Positions 53,518-63,352 of a stretch of DNA of 64,000 bases are shown one piece after another. Within the stretch, counting starts at the first letter, position 1, and each line of letters begins with the position of its first letter. The notes below the pieces were generated by a model. The model saw only the letters and a list, made by a program, of their open reading frames with translations. It ran no database searches and was not told the origin of the DNA. Source of the DNA: CAWBUW01 sp963792075 (GTDB lineage: Bacteria > Chloroflexota > Anaerolineae > Anaerolineales > UBA4823); contig CAWBUW010000012.1 of assembly GCA_963792075.1 (NCBI GenBank), forward strand, positions 2,686,853 through 2,750,852, written 5' to 3'. The position numbers and the translations under genes were made by a program.

Positions 53518-56500
53518 ATGACCTATAAGCTGCAGGACCTCATTGACATCGAACAATTCCAGATGCTGCAAGACCGGTTGAACGAGATCTACTCCTTCCC
53601 GTCTGCGATCATCGATAATGAAGGCAATATTCTGACTGCAACCGCCTGGCAGGATGTGTGCACTCAATTCCATCGCAAGAATAAAGAATGCGAAGTGGAG
53701 TGCATCAAAAGCGATCAGTATATCCTCAGCCACCTGGCAGAAGCGAACCCCGCAGTCAGCTATCGCTGCCCGCACGGGTTGGTGGATAATGCCACACCGA
53801 TCATCATCGACGGCGTGCATTATGGAAACTTCTTCACGGGGCAGTTCTTTATGGAGCCGCCGGACCTGGAATTTTTCAAGCAGCAGGCGCAAAGATATGG
53901 CTTCGATGAGCCAGCTTACCTTGATGCGGTGAAGCGCGCTCCTATCTGGAACCAGGACCAGTTGAACAGCTACCTTTATTTTATCAAAGGGCTGATCGAA
54001 GTCATCTCCAACATCGGGTTGAAGAATTTGCGCGCGGCTGAAACCCGCAAACAAATCGAGGAGACGGAAGATTACGCCAACACCGTCCTGCGCCAGATGC
54101 ACGATGCTTTTTGGATTGTGAATAGGAAGGGAAACATCCTGGATGTGAACCCGGCGATGTGTTCCCTGACGGGCTATACTCGTGAGGAGCTGCTGGCAAT
54201 GTCGATCGCGCAGGTGGATGCGAAAGATTTTCCCGAGCTCGTTGCCAGGCGAATCCGGCGCATCTTACGGAAGGGTTCGGATCGATTCGAGTCGCAGTTC
54301 CAGCGCAAAGACGGCCGTCTTATCGACGTTGACATCAGCATCACCTATTTATCCGAACGCGGCGTATTCTTTGGCTTTCACCGTGACATCACCGAGCGTA
54401 AGCGGGCAGAAAAAGCGCTGCGCGACACCACAGCCCAGCTCGAAACCCTGGTCCAGGCCTCACCGCTGGCCATCCTCGCACTCGATTCAGAGGGACTGCT
54501 CAGGTTGTGGAACCCGGCCGCGGAAAAAATCTTCGGCTGGACGGCTGCAGAAATCATCGGCCAGCCCAACCCGATCATTCCGGCAGCCCACCAGGCAGAG
54601 TATACCCGCTGGATAGACCAGGTGCTGAGCGGCCAACCCTTCGTCGATCAAGAGGCCGTGCGCCAGCGTAAGGACGGCTCATTCGTTAATGTGACCGTCT
54701 CCTCGGCGCCATTTTTCGACGCCGAGGGCAAGCCGGCCGGTCGCATGGCGATTTTGACCGATATCACCGAGCGCAAACGAATGAAGGATGAGCTTCAAAA
54801 AGCCAACCTTAACCTTGCCAGGGCGGAGCAGGTCGCTCACGTCGGCGGTTGGGAAAATTATCTGCCAACCGGCGAACTGCATTGGTCAGATGAAATGTAC
54901 CGCATCATGGGGTTCCCGATAGGCAGCCCGGTGAACCTGGCAGAAGCAATGCAGTGTTTCCCGCCGGATGAGCTAACCCGCTTTCAGCAGGCGATGACTT
55001 CTGTGATCGAGCATGATATTCCTTACCGCAATGATTACAGGATCATCCGGCCGGATGGCCAGGAACGATATATCCACGATGAAGGCATCGTGGTACGCGA
55101 TAAGTCAGGCCAGGCGGCCTGGATGTTCGGGGCTACTCAAGATATCACCGAACGCAAGCAAGAGGAGAGGGCCCTGACCCATTCTCATGACTTGATGCGT
55201 TACATCATCGAGCATAACCGGAGCGCGGTCGCCGTTCACGACAGGGATATGAAATATATCTATGTCAGCCAACGTTATCTGGAAGATTATAAGGTCAAGG
55301 AACGGGATGTGATCGGCAAATACCACTACGATGTGTTCCCCGACCTGCCGCAGAAATGGCGTGACGTTCACCACCGAGTGTTGGCGGGTGAGGTGTTGAG
55401 CGCTGAGGATGACCCTTATGTGCGAGAAGATGGCTCCGTGGATTGGACGCGCTGGGAGTGCCGTCCCTGGTACGAAGCGGATGGAGCCATCGGCGGACTC
55501 GTCGTTTATACCGAAGTGATCACCGAGCGCAAACAGGCCGAAGATGCGTTGCGCGCCAGCGAGGAGAAATATCGGATGTTGGTGGAACAAGCTGCGGACG
55601 GGATTTTTGTTACCGATTCCAACGGCAACTACCTGGAGGCGAACCCCAGCGGCTGCGCCATGCTGGGCTATACGCGAGAAGAGCTTTTGAAACTCAACAT
55701 CAGAGATTTGGCCGGCCGGGAAGATCAAAGGGGAATTCTCTTGCATTTGAAAGAACTCCATAAGGGAGATGTTGACATCTCGGAAAGGAACCTGTCTCGT
55801 AAAGATGGCAGTTTGCTGCAGGTCGAAATCAGCTCGAAGAAGCTGGATAATGGCAGGCTCCAGGGGATTGTCCGCGATATGACGGCGCGCAAACAGGCCG
55901 AGGTACAGCTTAAAAAAGCATTGGCTGAAAAGGAAACTTTACTGCGCGAGTTATACCACCGCACCAAGAACAACATGGGCGTCATCAGCGCCATACTCAG
56001 CCTGCAAGCCGGATATTTTGATGACGAACGGCTGCAAAAAGTGATCGAAGAGACCCAGAACCGCATCCGGGCCATGTCGCTGGTGCACCAGGAGCTCTAC
56101 GAAGCCAGCGACCTTTCCCAGATCAACTTGAAAGAATACATTCAGGAATTGACTCAACTCTTGCTGAGCAGCTACCTCATTACACCGGAGCAGGTGTCCG
56201 TGGCTTCTGAGCTGGAGGATGTGTTTGTCCTGATCGATACAGCCATCCCCTGCGGGCTGATCTTGAATGAATTGATCTCCAATGCGCTGAAGTACGCCTT
56301 CCCCGGTGGGCGCACAGGCCAGATCAGCGTAAAATTGCGTCGTATAGAGAGTGGTGAAATCGAAATCGAAGTGAGTGACAATGGCATCGGCCTGCCCCCC
56401 GGCTTCGACCCCCGGCGGGATGGGCGTATGGGCCTGCAAACGATCTATGGCCTGGCCGAAAACCAGCTCCAGGCTCGCATCGATTTCTTGACCGATGGTG

Positions 56501-56553
56501 GATTATTGTGCAAATTACAGTTCAAAGACGATTTATACCAACCCAGAGTGTAG
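53518..56553 (+). CDS. PocR-PAS sensor histidine kinase (HisKA_2 type)
   Basis: A 1011-residue soluble kinase. The N-terminal ~170 residues are a PocR ligand-binding domain (conserved Cys in CTQFHRKNKECEVEC and RCPHGLVD, and HYGNFFTGQFF). Five PAS domains follow (~186-300, 310-430, 430-555, 555-680, 685-800). A HisKA_2/HATPase module ends it, with phosphoacceptor His814 in ELYHRTKNNMG and N-box NELISNALKYAF. PocR domains bind small hydrocarbon-derived ligands such as 1,2-propanediol in the founding member. The regulator gene starts 3 bases after the stop. Confidence 0.88.
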   Translation: MTYKLQDLIDIEQFQMLQDRLNEIYSFPSAIIDNEGNILTATAWQDVCTQFHRKNKECEVECIKSDQYILSHLAEANPAVSYRCPHGLVDNATPIIIDGVHYGNFFTGQFFMEPPDLEFFKQQAQRYGFDEPAYLDAVKRAPIWNQDQLNSYLYFIKGLIEVISNIGLKNLRAAETRKQIEETEDYANTVLRQMHDAFWIVNRKGNILDVNPAMCSLTGYTREELLAMSIAQVDAKDFPELVARRIRRILRKGSDRFESQFQRKDGRLIDVDISITYLSERGVFFGFHRDITERKRAEKALRDTTAQLETLVQASPLAILALDSEGLLRLWNPAAEKIFGWTAAEIIGQPNPIIPAAHQAEYTRWIDQVLSGQPFVDQEAVRQRKDGSFVNVTVSSAPFFDAEGKPAGRMAILTDITERKRMKDELQKANLNLARAEQVAHVGGWENYLPTGELHWSDEMYRIMGFPIGSPVNLAEAMQCFPPDELTRFQQAMTSVIEHDIPYRNDYRIIRPDGQERYIHDEGIVVRDKSGQAAWMFGATQDITERKQEERALTHSHDLMRYIIEHNRSAVAVHDRDMKYIYVSQRYLEDYKVKERDVIGKYHYDVFPDLPQKWRDVHHRVLAGEVLSAEDDPYVREDGSVDWTRWECRPWYEADGAIGGLVVYTEVITERKQAEDALRASEEKYRMLVEQAADGIFVTDSNGNYLEANPSGCAMLGYTREELLKLNIRDLAGREDQRGILLHLKELHKGDVDISERNLSRKDGSLLQVEISSKKLDNGRLQGIVRDMTARKQAEVQLKKALAEKETLLRELYHRTKNNMGVISAILSLQAGYFDDERLQKVIEETQNRIRAMSLVHQELYEASDLSQINLKEYIQELTQLLLSSYLITPEQVSVASELEDVFVLIDTAIPCGLILNELISNALKYAFPGGRTGQISVKLRRIESGEIEIEVSDNGIGLPPGFDPRRDGRMGLQTIYGLAENQLQARIDFLTDGGLLCKLQFKDDLYQPRV

Positions 56554-56556
56554 GTA

Positions 56557-56949
56557 ATGAGACAGCTTAAACTATTAATTGTAGAAGACGAAGCCCTGAT
56601 CGGCTTACAGCTAAAAAAGGGACTCAGCCGGGCGGGTTATTCGGTGGTTGGGCCCGTTGCAACCGCGGAGGATGCCCTTCGCCTTGCCCATAATGAGAAA
56701 CCGGATGTGGTGGTGATGGACATTCGCCTGAAGGGGGGGATGGACGGCATCGAAACGGCACGGCAAATCGGTTCATTTTCCGCTCCCTGGATCATCTTTA
56801 CTACTGGGTACCAGGATTCGAACTTGAAAAAGCTGGCGCTGGAGCTTGGCCCGCTGGCTTACCTGGTCAAGCCGCTGGACTGGCAGGACGTGGACGACGT
56901 GGTCCGGACCAGGCTTGCCGCGGAGGCTGGTAAAGCCAGCAGCGCATAG
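56557..56949 (+). CDS. Single-domain response regulator
   Basis: A 130-residue CheY-like receiver with phosphoacceptor Asp55 in VVVMDIRLKGGMDGIE and Lys in LVKPLDW. There is no DNA-binding domain, so output is by protein contact or phosphorelay. HisKA_2 kinases commonly pair with such stand-alone regulators. It is 3 bases after the PocR kinase and 2 bases before the UbiB-like gene. Confidence 0.9.
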   Translation: MRQLKLLIVEDEALIGLQLKKGLSRAGYSVVGPVATAEDALRLAHNEKPDVVVMDIRLKGGMDGIETARQIGSFSAPWIIFTTGYQDSNLKKLALELGPLAYLVKPLDWQDVDDVVRTRLAAEAGKASSA

Positions 56950-56951
56950 AA

Positions 56952-58658
56952 ATGCTGAGCAAACGTTACCAGCAGGTGGTTATATTCTTTGCCAGGTTGT
57001 TAGCCGGCCTGGCGATCTGGGAAATCATCCTGCCGCGCCTTGGGCTGAAAAAATGGGCTCAGAGCGGGCGCGAAGCGCGCCTGAAAGCCGCCGCAGGGCG
57101 GTTTCGGAACATGGCAATCAGGATGGGGGGCGTGTGGATCAAATTGGGGCAGTTCTTTTCAACTCGGGTGGACGTCCTGCCTGCTGTGATTACACAAGAG
57201 CTGGCGGGGCTGCAGGATGAAGTGCCCCCGGAAGATTTCGCCGCAATTCGCCGCGTGGCCGAAACCGAGTATAAGATGGCGCTGGAGGAAAAGTTCGCCA
57301 GCTTCGACCCGCAGCCCTTAGCCGCGGCCTCCTTGGGACAGGTACACCTGGCCCGTCTCTGGCCGGAAGACGTGACAGGCTCGCCAAACGAGCCGGGTGA
57401 CTTGGGCGAACCGCCGGACGACCGCCAGGATCTGGAAGTGGTGGTAAAGATCCAGCGCCCCAATATCGAAAAGATCATTGACACAGACCTGGCTGCGCTG
57501 CGCACCGTAGGGGATTGGCTGCGGCGTTACCGCCCGATCAGCCTCCGTGCAGATGTGCCCGCTCTGCTGGCTGAATTTACCCGCATCCTCTACGAGGAGA
57601 TTGACTACGTGGCGGAAGGGCACAACGCAGAGACTTTCGCCGCCAATTTCCAGGACCTCCCTGAAATTTGGGTGCCGCGGGTGATCTGGTCGCACACGAC
57701 CAAACGCGCCCTCACCTTGGAGAATGTAACCGGGATCAAGATCACCGATTATGCCAGCATCGAAAGGGCCGGTATTGACCGGGGCGAGGTCGCCAACCGC
57801 CTGCTGGACACTTACCTGAAACAAATCTTCGAAGATGGTTTTTTCCATGCCGATCCCCATCCGGGGAATTTGTTTGTTCACCCGGAGGGGAAGAACGAGG
57901 CGGGCGAAACGGAATGGCGCTTGACTTTCATCGATTTTGGGATGGTCGGTCATATCCCGGCCAATACCCGCCAGGCGCTGCGAGAAATGCTGGTTGCAGT
58001 CGGCACCAAAGATGCCGCCAGGATCATCCGCTCTTACCAGATGCTGGGTGTGCTGCTCCCCTCCGCAGACGTGAAGCTGTTGGAGCGGGCTACCGCACGC
58101 ATGTTCGAGCAGTTCTGGGGGAAGAGCATGACCGAGCTGCGCGAGATTTCACCCAAGGATGTGATGAAGTTAGCGCATGGATTTGAGAACCTCCTGTACG
58201 AGCTTCCTTTCCAGGTACCCCAAAACCTTATTTTCCTTGGGCGAGCCGTTGCAATCCTGTCGGGAATGTGTACCGGGTTGAACCCGGATTTCAATGTGTG
58301 GTACCACCTGGCGCCTTACGCTCAGAAGTTGATCAAAGAGGAGGGGAGCGGCCTTTGGTGGAAGGAATTGAGCAGCCTGCTGGAGAAATTGATCGCCTTG
58401 CCGCGGCGCACCGAAGCAATCCTGGAAAAAGTGGAGCAAGGTGAGCTATCCGTCAGGGATCCTCAGCTCACCGATCAAGTCAAGCGCCTGGAAAAGTCTG
58501 TGCAGGGGGCCGGGTTAGCCGTGATGAGCACCGGGCTGTTCATCGGCGGGGTCCAATTCTACCTCCACGGCGACCAGCCGCTGGCTATCGGGGCCTGGTC
58601 TGGGGCATTTCTGCTGCTGCTTTGGTATGCATTTGGACAACGTAGACCAAAGTCGTGA
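56952..58658 (+). CDS. ABC1/UbiB-family atypical kinase
   Basis: A 568-residue protein of the ABC1/AarF/UbiB family. It has the KxGQ motif IKLGQFFSTR, ExD-type ELAGLQDEVPP, the Ala-rich loop AAASLGQVH, lysine in VVVKIQRP, catalytic HADPHPGN and metal site FIDFGM. Two C-terminal helices (~520-565) form a membrane anchor, as in UbiB. The family supports quinone or isoprenoid-lipid metabolism by an ATPase-linked function. It overlaps no gene but follows the regulator by 2 bases, an unusual linkage to a two-component system. Confidence 0.88.
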   Translation: MLSKRYQQVVIFFARLLAGLAIWEIILPRLGLKKWAQSGREARLKAAAGRFRNMAIRMGGVWIKLGQFFSTRVDVLPAVITQELAGLQDEVPPEDFAAIRRVAETEYKMALEEKFASFDPQPLAAASLGQVHLARLWPEDVTGSPNEPGDLGEPPDDRQDLEVVVKIQRPNIEKIIDTDLAALRTVGDWLRRYRPISLRADVPALLAEFTRILYEEIDYVAEGHNAETFAANFQDLPEIWVPRVIWSHTTKRALTLENVTGIKITDYASIERAGIDRGEVANRLLDTYLKQIFEDGFFHADPHPGNLFVHPEGKNEAGETEWRLTFIDFGMVGHIPANTRQALREMLVAVGTKDAARIIRSYQMLGVLLPSADVKLLERATARMFEQFWGKSMTELREISPKDVMKLAHGFENLLYELPFQVPQNLIFLGRAVAILSGMCTGLNPDFNVWYHLAPYAQKLIKEEGSGLWWKELSSLLEKLIALPRRTEAILEKVEQGELSVRDPQLTDQVKRLEKSVQGAGLAVMSTGLFIGGVQFYLHGDQPLAIGAWSGAFLLLLWYAFGQRRPKS

Positions 58659-58763
58659 TAAAATCCTTGAAATAATCAAGCTGAAGCGGTCCTGTCTCAT
58701 CAAATCCTAATGCAACCTTCCTATCCTGGGCGCATCAGAATGATGATAGAACAAAATTCGCAG

Positions 58764-58801
58764 CATCTCAATAAAAGGGGCGCCCCCGACTTTTTGAGAT
58801 G
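58764..58801. other. Inverted repeat upstream of trxB
   Basis: CATCTCAA and TTGAGATG flank a GGGGCGCCCC core in the 178-base gap between the UbiB-like gene and trxB. It could be a terminator-like stem or an operator; no clear promoter could be fixed around it. Confidence 0.45.
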
Positions 58802-58836
58802 TTACCAAAATTCATTTCCGGAACGTGGGAGGTATT

Positions 58837-59832
58837 ATGGAGTTTAACTTGATGGGTGCGGCGAGCAGTCAGGGACAGGAACCGCGATCGGTACGTGTTT
58901 TGGTCATCGGTTCTGGCCCTGCCGGGCTGTCGGCCGCGTTGTATGCGGCGCGCGCTTCGCTGGACCCGGTGGTTCTGACCGGCACCGGCCTGGGGGGGCA
59001 GGTTTCGCTGACCAACACGGTAGAAAACTACCCTGGTTTTCCGGAGGGCGTGGGCGGTTCAGAGCTGGTGGAGTTGTTCCAGAAGCAAGCCGAGCGCTTT
59101 GGAGCGCAGGTGGAATTCGATACGGTTACCCAACTGGATTTATCCACCCGGCCTTTCCGGGTCACCACCGAAAATGGTGTATACCTGGCCGAAACTTTGA
59201 TCATTGGCACCGGCGCAAATTCAGTGCATCTGGACATTCCCGGCGAAGCGGAGCTGACCGGGCGTGGGGTCTCTTACTGCGCTACCTGTGATGGCTGGTT
59301 CTTTAAAGGCAAGGACGTGGTGGTCGTCGGCGGCGGTGATAGCGCCCTGGAAGAAGCGATCTTCCTGACGCGTTACGCCTCTTCGGTCACGATTGTGCAC
59401 CGCCGGGATGAGCTGCGTGCCGGGGCAATTTTGCAGAAGCGCGCCCTGTCCGAGCCCAAGATCAAATTCATCTGGAACAGCGTGGTGACCGAAATCCTGG
59501 GGAAGGATGCAGTCCAGGCTGTAAAGTTGAAGAACCTGGTCACCGGGAAAGTGGTGGACCATGCTACCGATGGGATTTTCGTTTTCATCGGACACCGGCC
59601 GAATACCCAGCTTTTCGAGGGGCAGTTAGACCTGGATGAACGCGGCTACCTGAAGACGGATATGCTGATGCGCACGAAAGTTCCGGGCGTGTTTGTCGCC
59701 GGCGAGGCAGGCGATCCGAATTATCGCCAGGTGATCACCTCTGCCGGGATGGGGGCTGCTGCCGCCATGCAGGCGATCCGTTTCCTGGAAGCCCAGGAGA
59801 CGCAAGAAAAATCTTACGCGGCTCCTGCTTGA
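58837..59832 (+). CDS. trxB: Thioredoxin reductase
   Basis: A 331-residue FAD/NADPH flavoprotein transferring electrons to thioredoxin. FAD site VLVIGSGPAGLSAA, redox pair C148-A-T-C151 and NADPH site VVVVGGGDSALEEA are intact. The C-terminal FAD motif reads FVAGEAGD where the usual form is AGD, a Glu-for-Asp change. ATG 58837 has GGGAGG 5 bases upstream; GTG 58825 overlaps that site and is rejected. The next gene, mdh, is 41 bases away. Confidence 0.92.
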   Translation: MEFNLMGAASSQGQEPRSVRVLVIGSGPAGLSAALYAARASLDPVVLTGTGLGGQVSLTNTVENYPGFPEGVGGSELVELFQKQAERFGAQVEFDTVTQLDLSTRPFRVTTENGVYLAETLIIGTGANSVHLDIPGEAELTGRGVSYCATCDGWFFKGKDVVVVGGGDSALEEAIFLTRYASSVTIVHRRDELRAGAILQKRALSEPKIKFIWNSVVTEILGKDAVQAVKLKNLVTGKVVDHATDGIFVFIGHRPNTQLFEGQLDLDERGYLKTDMLMRTKVPGVFVAGEAGDPNYRQVITSAGMGAAAAMQAIRFLEAQETQEKSYAAPA

Positions 59833-59873
59833 GCCGGCGTATTTTCAAATCCTATACCAAAGGAGCTCGAGCT

Positions 59874-60812
59874 ATGAAAAATAAAGTATCCATTATCGGC
59901 GCCGGGATGACCGGTTCGACTACCGCCCACTGGCTTGCCGAGCGTGAGCTGGCGGATATCGTCCTGGTGGACATCGTCGAAGGGATGCCCCAGGGCAAGG
60001 CGTTAGATTTGCAGCAGGCCATGCCGGTGATCGGGAAAGACGTCACCCTGACGGGCAGCAATGATTATGCCGCTACGGCCGGTTCAGATATCATCGTGAT
60101 CACGGCCGGCCTACCGCGCAAGCCTGGGATGAGCCGCGATGATTTGCTGACCGCCAATGCGGAAATTGTGCGCAAGGCGATCGAAGGGACGGTTAAGCTC
60201 TCTCCGGAAGCTATTTTTGTGATCCTGACCAATCCTTTGGACACCATGGCTTATCTGGCCATGAAGCTGGGCAACCTGCCGCCTAACCGGGTGGTCGGGC
60301 AGGCAGGCGTGCTGGATTCGGCGCGCATGCGCGCTTTCGTCGCCATGGAGTTGGGCGTGAGCGTTGAAAACACTGCTTGCTACGTACTGGGCGGGCATGG
60401 CGATGAAATGGTGCCCCTGACGCGCCATTCTAACGTCGCCGGCACGCCGCTGCGCGATACGATGTCCGCAGACCGGCTGGAAGCCATCGTCAACCGCACG
60501 CGCAAAGGCGGCGGCGAGATCGTGGCACTGCTCAAAACCGGCAGCGCTTACTATGCCCCCGCGGCTGCCGTCGCCCAGATGGTGGAGGCTATCCTGAAAG
60601 ATAAGCACCTGATCGTGCCTGCCGCAGCCTATATGCAGGGCGAGTACGGCCTGAAGGACATGTTCTTTGGGGTGCCGGTGCAGTTGGGTCGCAAGGGCGT
60701 CGAAAAGATCGTGGAATACCAGCTTGATGAAAGCGAGCAGGCAGCCTTGCAGAAATCTGCCGAGGCGGTCCGTTCCACGATCGATGCGCTGAAAAACCTG
60801 GTTAAAGTTTAA
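59874..60812 (+). CDS. mdh: Malate dehydrogenase (LDH-like type)
   Basis: A 312-residue NAD enzyme interconverting malate and oxaloacetate. NAD site VSIIGAGMTGSTTAHW, substrate loop GLPRKPGMSRDDLL (two Arg), LTNPLD and catalytic GGHGDEMVPL identify malate rather than lactate use. ATG 59874 follows AAGGAG; the longer frame upstream is not conserved. With citrate synthase next, it supplies oxaloacetate for the TCA entry step. Confidence 0.93.
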   Translation: MKNKVSIIGAGMTGSTTAHWLAERELADIVLVDIVEGMPQGKALDLQQAMPVIGKDVTLTGSNDYAATAGSDIIVITAGLPRKPGMSRDDLLTANAEIVRKAIEGTVKLSPEAIFVILTNPLDTMAYLAMKLGNLPPNRVVGQAGVLDSARMRAFVAMELGVSVENTACYVLGGHGDEMVPLTRHSNVAGTPLRDTMSADRLEAIVNRTRKGGGEIVALLKTGSAYYAPAAAVAQMVEAILKDKHLIVPAAAYMQGEYGLKDMFFGVPVQLGRKGVEKIVEYQLDESEQAALQKSAEAVRSTIDALKNLVKV

Positions 60813-60822
60813 AGATATTTTT

Positions 60823-60861
60823 TGGGGGTATATGTGGCGGAATAACGCCATATACACCCAA
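60823..60861 (+). other. Hairpin between mdh and citrate synthase
   Basis: TTGGGGGTATATGTGGCG pairs with CGCCATATACACCCAA with two small irregularities around a 6-base loop, in the 64-base gap. Without a following U-run it is more likely a processing or stabilising stem than a terminator. Confidence 0.55.
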
Positions 60862-60876
60862 TAACTGGAGACGAAG

Positions 60877-62178
60877 ATGATATTACACGACAAAATCGAA
60901 GCGCAGTTACCCGCCTGGCGAGAGCGGGTCAAGAAGCTGCTCAAAGAAAGCGGCGAAGTGCAGATCGATACGGTGACCATCTCGCAGGCTTATGGCGGGA
61001 TGCGCAACATCAAGAGCCTGGTCACGGATATTTCCTACGTCGATCCGGTCGAGGGCATTCGTTTTCGCGAGCTGACCATCCCGGAAGTGATTGCCAGGCT
61101 GCCCAAGCCGGCGGGGAAAGAAATGCCTTATGTCGGCGGGCTTTATTATCTGCTGATGGTGGGAGATGTGCCGACAGAAGAACAGGCCCTGGCGGTAGAA
61201 AATGAATGGAAAAAGCGCGCCCAGGTGCCGGGATACGTCTTTGATGTCATCCGCGCCCTGCCGATGGATATCCATCCCCTGACGATGTTTTCTACGGCGG
61301 TGTTGGTCTTGCAGCGCGAGTCCTTGTATGCCAAGCAGTACCACCAACAGTTGAAGAAAGATGAATACTGGATCCCCTCCCTGGAAGACAGCTTGAACCT
61401 GACTGCCAAGCTCCCGGAAATTGCGGCGTATATTTATATGCTCAAATACAAGAACGGCGCGGCAATCAAGCCAGATTACAACCTGGATTGGGGCGGCAAT
61501 TTCGCCCACATGATGGGCATCACCACGCCAGGCTACGATGACCTTTCCCGCCTGTATTTCATCATCCATTCGGACCACGAAAGCGGCAACGTGAGCGCGC
61601 ATGCCACCCACCTGGTTGGCTCTTCGCTCTCCGACGTCTATTACGCCACCTCCGCCGGCTTGAACGGCCTGGCCGGCCCGCTGCACGGCCTGGCCAACCA
61701 GGAATGCCTGGAGTGGTTATTGTGTGTGTACAAAAAGTATGATGGCGTGCCCTCCAAAGAGCAGCTCCGCGAGTTCGCTCTGAATACGCTGGAAGATGGC
61801 CACGTGATCCCCGGTTACGGACATGCGGTCCTGCGCAAGACCGACCCCCGTTTCACGGTGCAGTACGAGTTTGCCCAGAAACACTTCCCGCAGGATGACT
61901 TGTTCCGCCTGGCAGAGCTGGTCTACGAAGTTGTGCCGCAGGTATTGGTCGAACAGGGCAAGGCCAAGGATCCCTGGCCGAACGTAGATGCGATCAGCGG
62001 CACCCTGCAGTATCACTACGGCGTGCGCGAGTTCGACTTCTACACCGTCATGTTCGGCGTCAGCCGGCTGCTGGGCGTCTCGGCCAACCTGATCTGGGCG
62101 CGTGCCCTGGGCCAGCCGATGGAGCGGCCGAAATCATTGACCACCAAGATGTTGGAGGCCGCAGCCGCCAAGGCGTGA
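60877..62178 (+). CDS. gltA: Citrate synthase, mitochondrial-type
   Basis: A 433-residue enzyme condensing oxaloacetate and acetyl-CoA. The block HSDHESGNVSAHATHLV followed by NGLAGPLHGLANQE is characteristic of the eukaryotic mitochondrial subtype, not the hexameric GltA of enterobacteria. PGYGHAVLRKTDPR holds the catalytic His region. It is the third gene of the trxB-mdh-citrate synthase run. The symbol gltA is used in the broad bacterial sense. Confidence 0.92.
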   Translation: MILHDKIEAQLPAWRERVKKLLKESGEVQIDTVTISQAYGGMRNIKSLVTDISYVDPVEGIRFRELTIPEVIARLPKPAGKEMPYVGGLYYLLMVGDVPTEEQALAVENEWKKRAQVPGYVFDVIRALPMDIHPLTMFSTAVLVLQRESLYAKQYHQQLKKDEYWIPSLEDSLNLTAKLPEIAAYIYMLKYKNGAAIKPDYNLDWGGNFAHMMGITTPGYDDLSRLYFIIHSDHESGNVSAHATHLVGSSLSDVYYATSAGLNGLAGPLHGLANQECLEWLLCVYKKYDGVPSKEQLREFALNTLEDGHVIPGYGHAVLRKTDPRFTVQYEFAQKHFPQDDLFRLAELVYEVVPQVLVEQGKAKDPWPNVDAISGTLQYHYGVREFDFYTVMFGVSRLLGVSANLIWARALGQPMERPKSLTTKMLEAAAAKA

Positions 62179-62182
62179 CCCC

Positions 62183-62338
62183 CGCCCCCTCCTACCTCCC
62201 CCAAATGGCAAAAACGCCATTTAGGGGAGGTTAAGAGGTCCTCTCAATTGACAAAAACGCTATTGGGGAGATGCCACCTCTTGAGCCTCCCCTAAATGCG
62301 CAGCATTTGGGGGAGGTGGCCGAAGGCCGGAGGGGGCC
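62183..62338. repeat. Composite ~155-bp inverted repeat
   Basis: The left arm (GCCCCCTCCT, then ACCTCCCCCAAATG, then CATTTAGGGGAGG) reappears as reverse complement on the right (CCTCCCCTAAATG, CATTTGGGGGAGGTGG, GGAGGGGGC). Each arm contains its own small hairpin. It fills the gap between two convergent genes and may terminate both; the structure resembles dispersed palindromic repeats rather than a single terminator. Confidence 0.75.
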
Positions 62339-62349
62339 TCCGGCATGGC

Positions 62350-63303
62350 TCATTGTTGAGTGAGTTCTCCGGTTGCGACATCCAGAGTCCACAAGTTTTT
62401 ATCAGGATCTTTGAGCTCAATCTTATCTGCTTCGTCCCACGCCGAAGTCACCAACCGGCGTTTGTCGTTTTCCGCGACCTTCCTCACCTCATAAGTCGAG
62501 CTGTCCACGATCAGTATCGAAGTGGATTCGGCATATATCCCAGAGTCAGGGTAGTTGCCGGTACAGGGTTGGTTTGCCAATGTCAAAGCGAGGAACTGCC
62601 CATTGGGAGACCAGACGATGTTGCCCGCGTCGAAATCTATTCCTGGGTTGATCTTGATTTCTTTCTCATCCCCCGTATTCAAATCGCGTATCCAGAGGTT
62701 CGATGATCCCTGCTTAATATAAGCCAGCAGCGATTCGTCTGGCGATAAAGAGATCCAGAAAGCTACATCAGGTAGCATTTCACGCATTTCCCCCGTCTCT
62801 AAATCCACTCTTTGCAAATCAGAACCATTTACAGGCAAAGCTGTACACCCTTCCACAACCGGGGAGTTGGTGAAATAGAAATAACTGCCCTCCTGCGACC
62901 ATTTTACGGGTTTAGGCAATGTGTACCCCAGGCCTGTCTCCCGCCACGTATCTTTCACCGTCCACCGGATTGACCCGTCTGTGTTCTCGAGAGTCAAGCG
63001 GGTATAATCCAGGCCAATATCTGATTCCGGTTTGGGTAAAGCAAATATACCCTGGGCAATCCATTTGCCGTCTGGAGAGGTTGATTCCCACCGGTTGATA
63101 TTCATTGCTGCCGGGTCCGGGGTCCGCTGGATATCTGCTGGCAGAGGCGTCCTGGCATCTAAGCTAACTGGGGTTTTTGTTGGAGCAGGGATTTCCAGGG
63201 ATATTTCTGGAGTATTTGTTGGCATACCAGTTTCCAGAGGCGTTACCGGAGCACAACCGACCAGGGTAGCCAGGCAAACAAATAACAATCCTTTTAGCAG
63301 CAT
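62350..63303 (-). CDS. Beta-propeller lipoprotein
   Basis: A 317-residue protein: signal peptide with lipobox LVGC (~14-17), Pro/Thr spacer to ~65, then a propeller-like domain with repeated WSPNG or TSPDG strands (STSPDGKWIAQG, SLSPDESLLAYI, VWSPNGQFLALT). Probably a surface-anchored sensor or binding protein. Similar in style to the broken propeller gene at 6780-7853, which shows what the intact version would look like. Confidence 0.7.
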   Translation of the reverse strand: MLLKGLLFVCLATLVGCAPVTPLETGMPTNTPEISLEIPAPTKTPVSLDARTPLPADIQRTPDPAAMNINRWESTSPDGKWIAQGIFALPKPESDIGLDYTRLTLENTDGSIRWTVKDTWRETGLGYTLPKPVKWSQEGSYFYFTNSPVVEGCTALPVNGSDLQRVDLETGEMREMLPDVAFWISLSPDESLLAYIKQGSSNLWIRDLNTGDEKEIKINPGIDFDAGNIVWSPNGQFLALTLANQPCTGNYPDSGIYAESTSILIVDSSTYEVRKVAENDKRRLVTSAWDEADKIELKDPDKNLWTLDVATGELTQQ

Positions 63304-63352
63304 ACTTCCTCCGCTGTTGATTACATATAGACCCCTTGCATAAGGATCAGCA

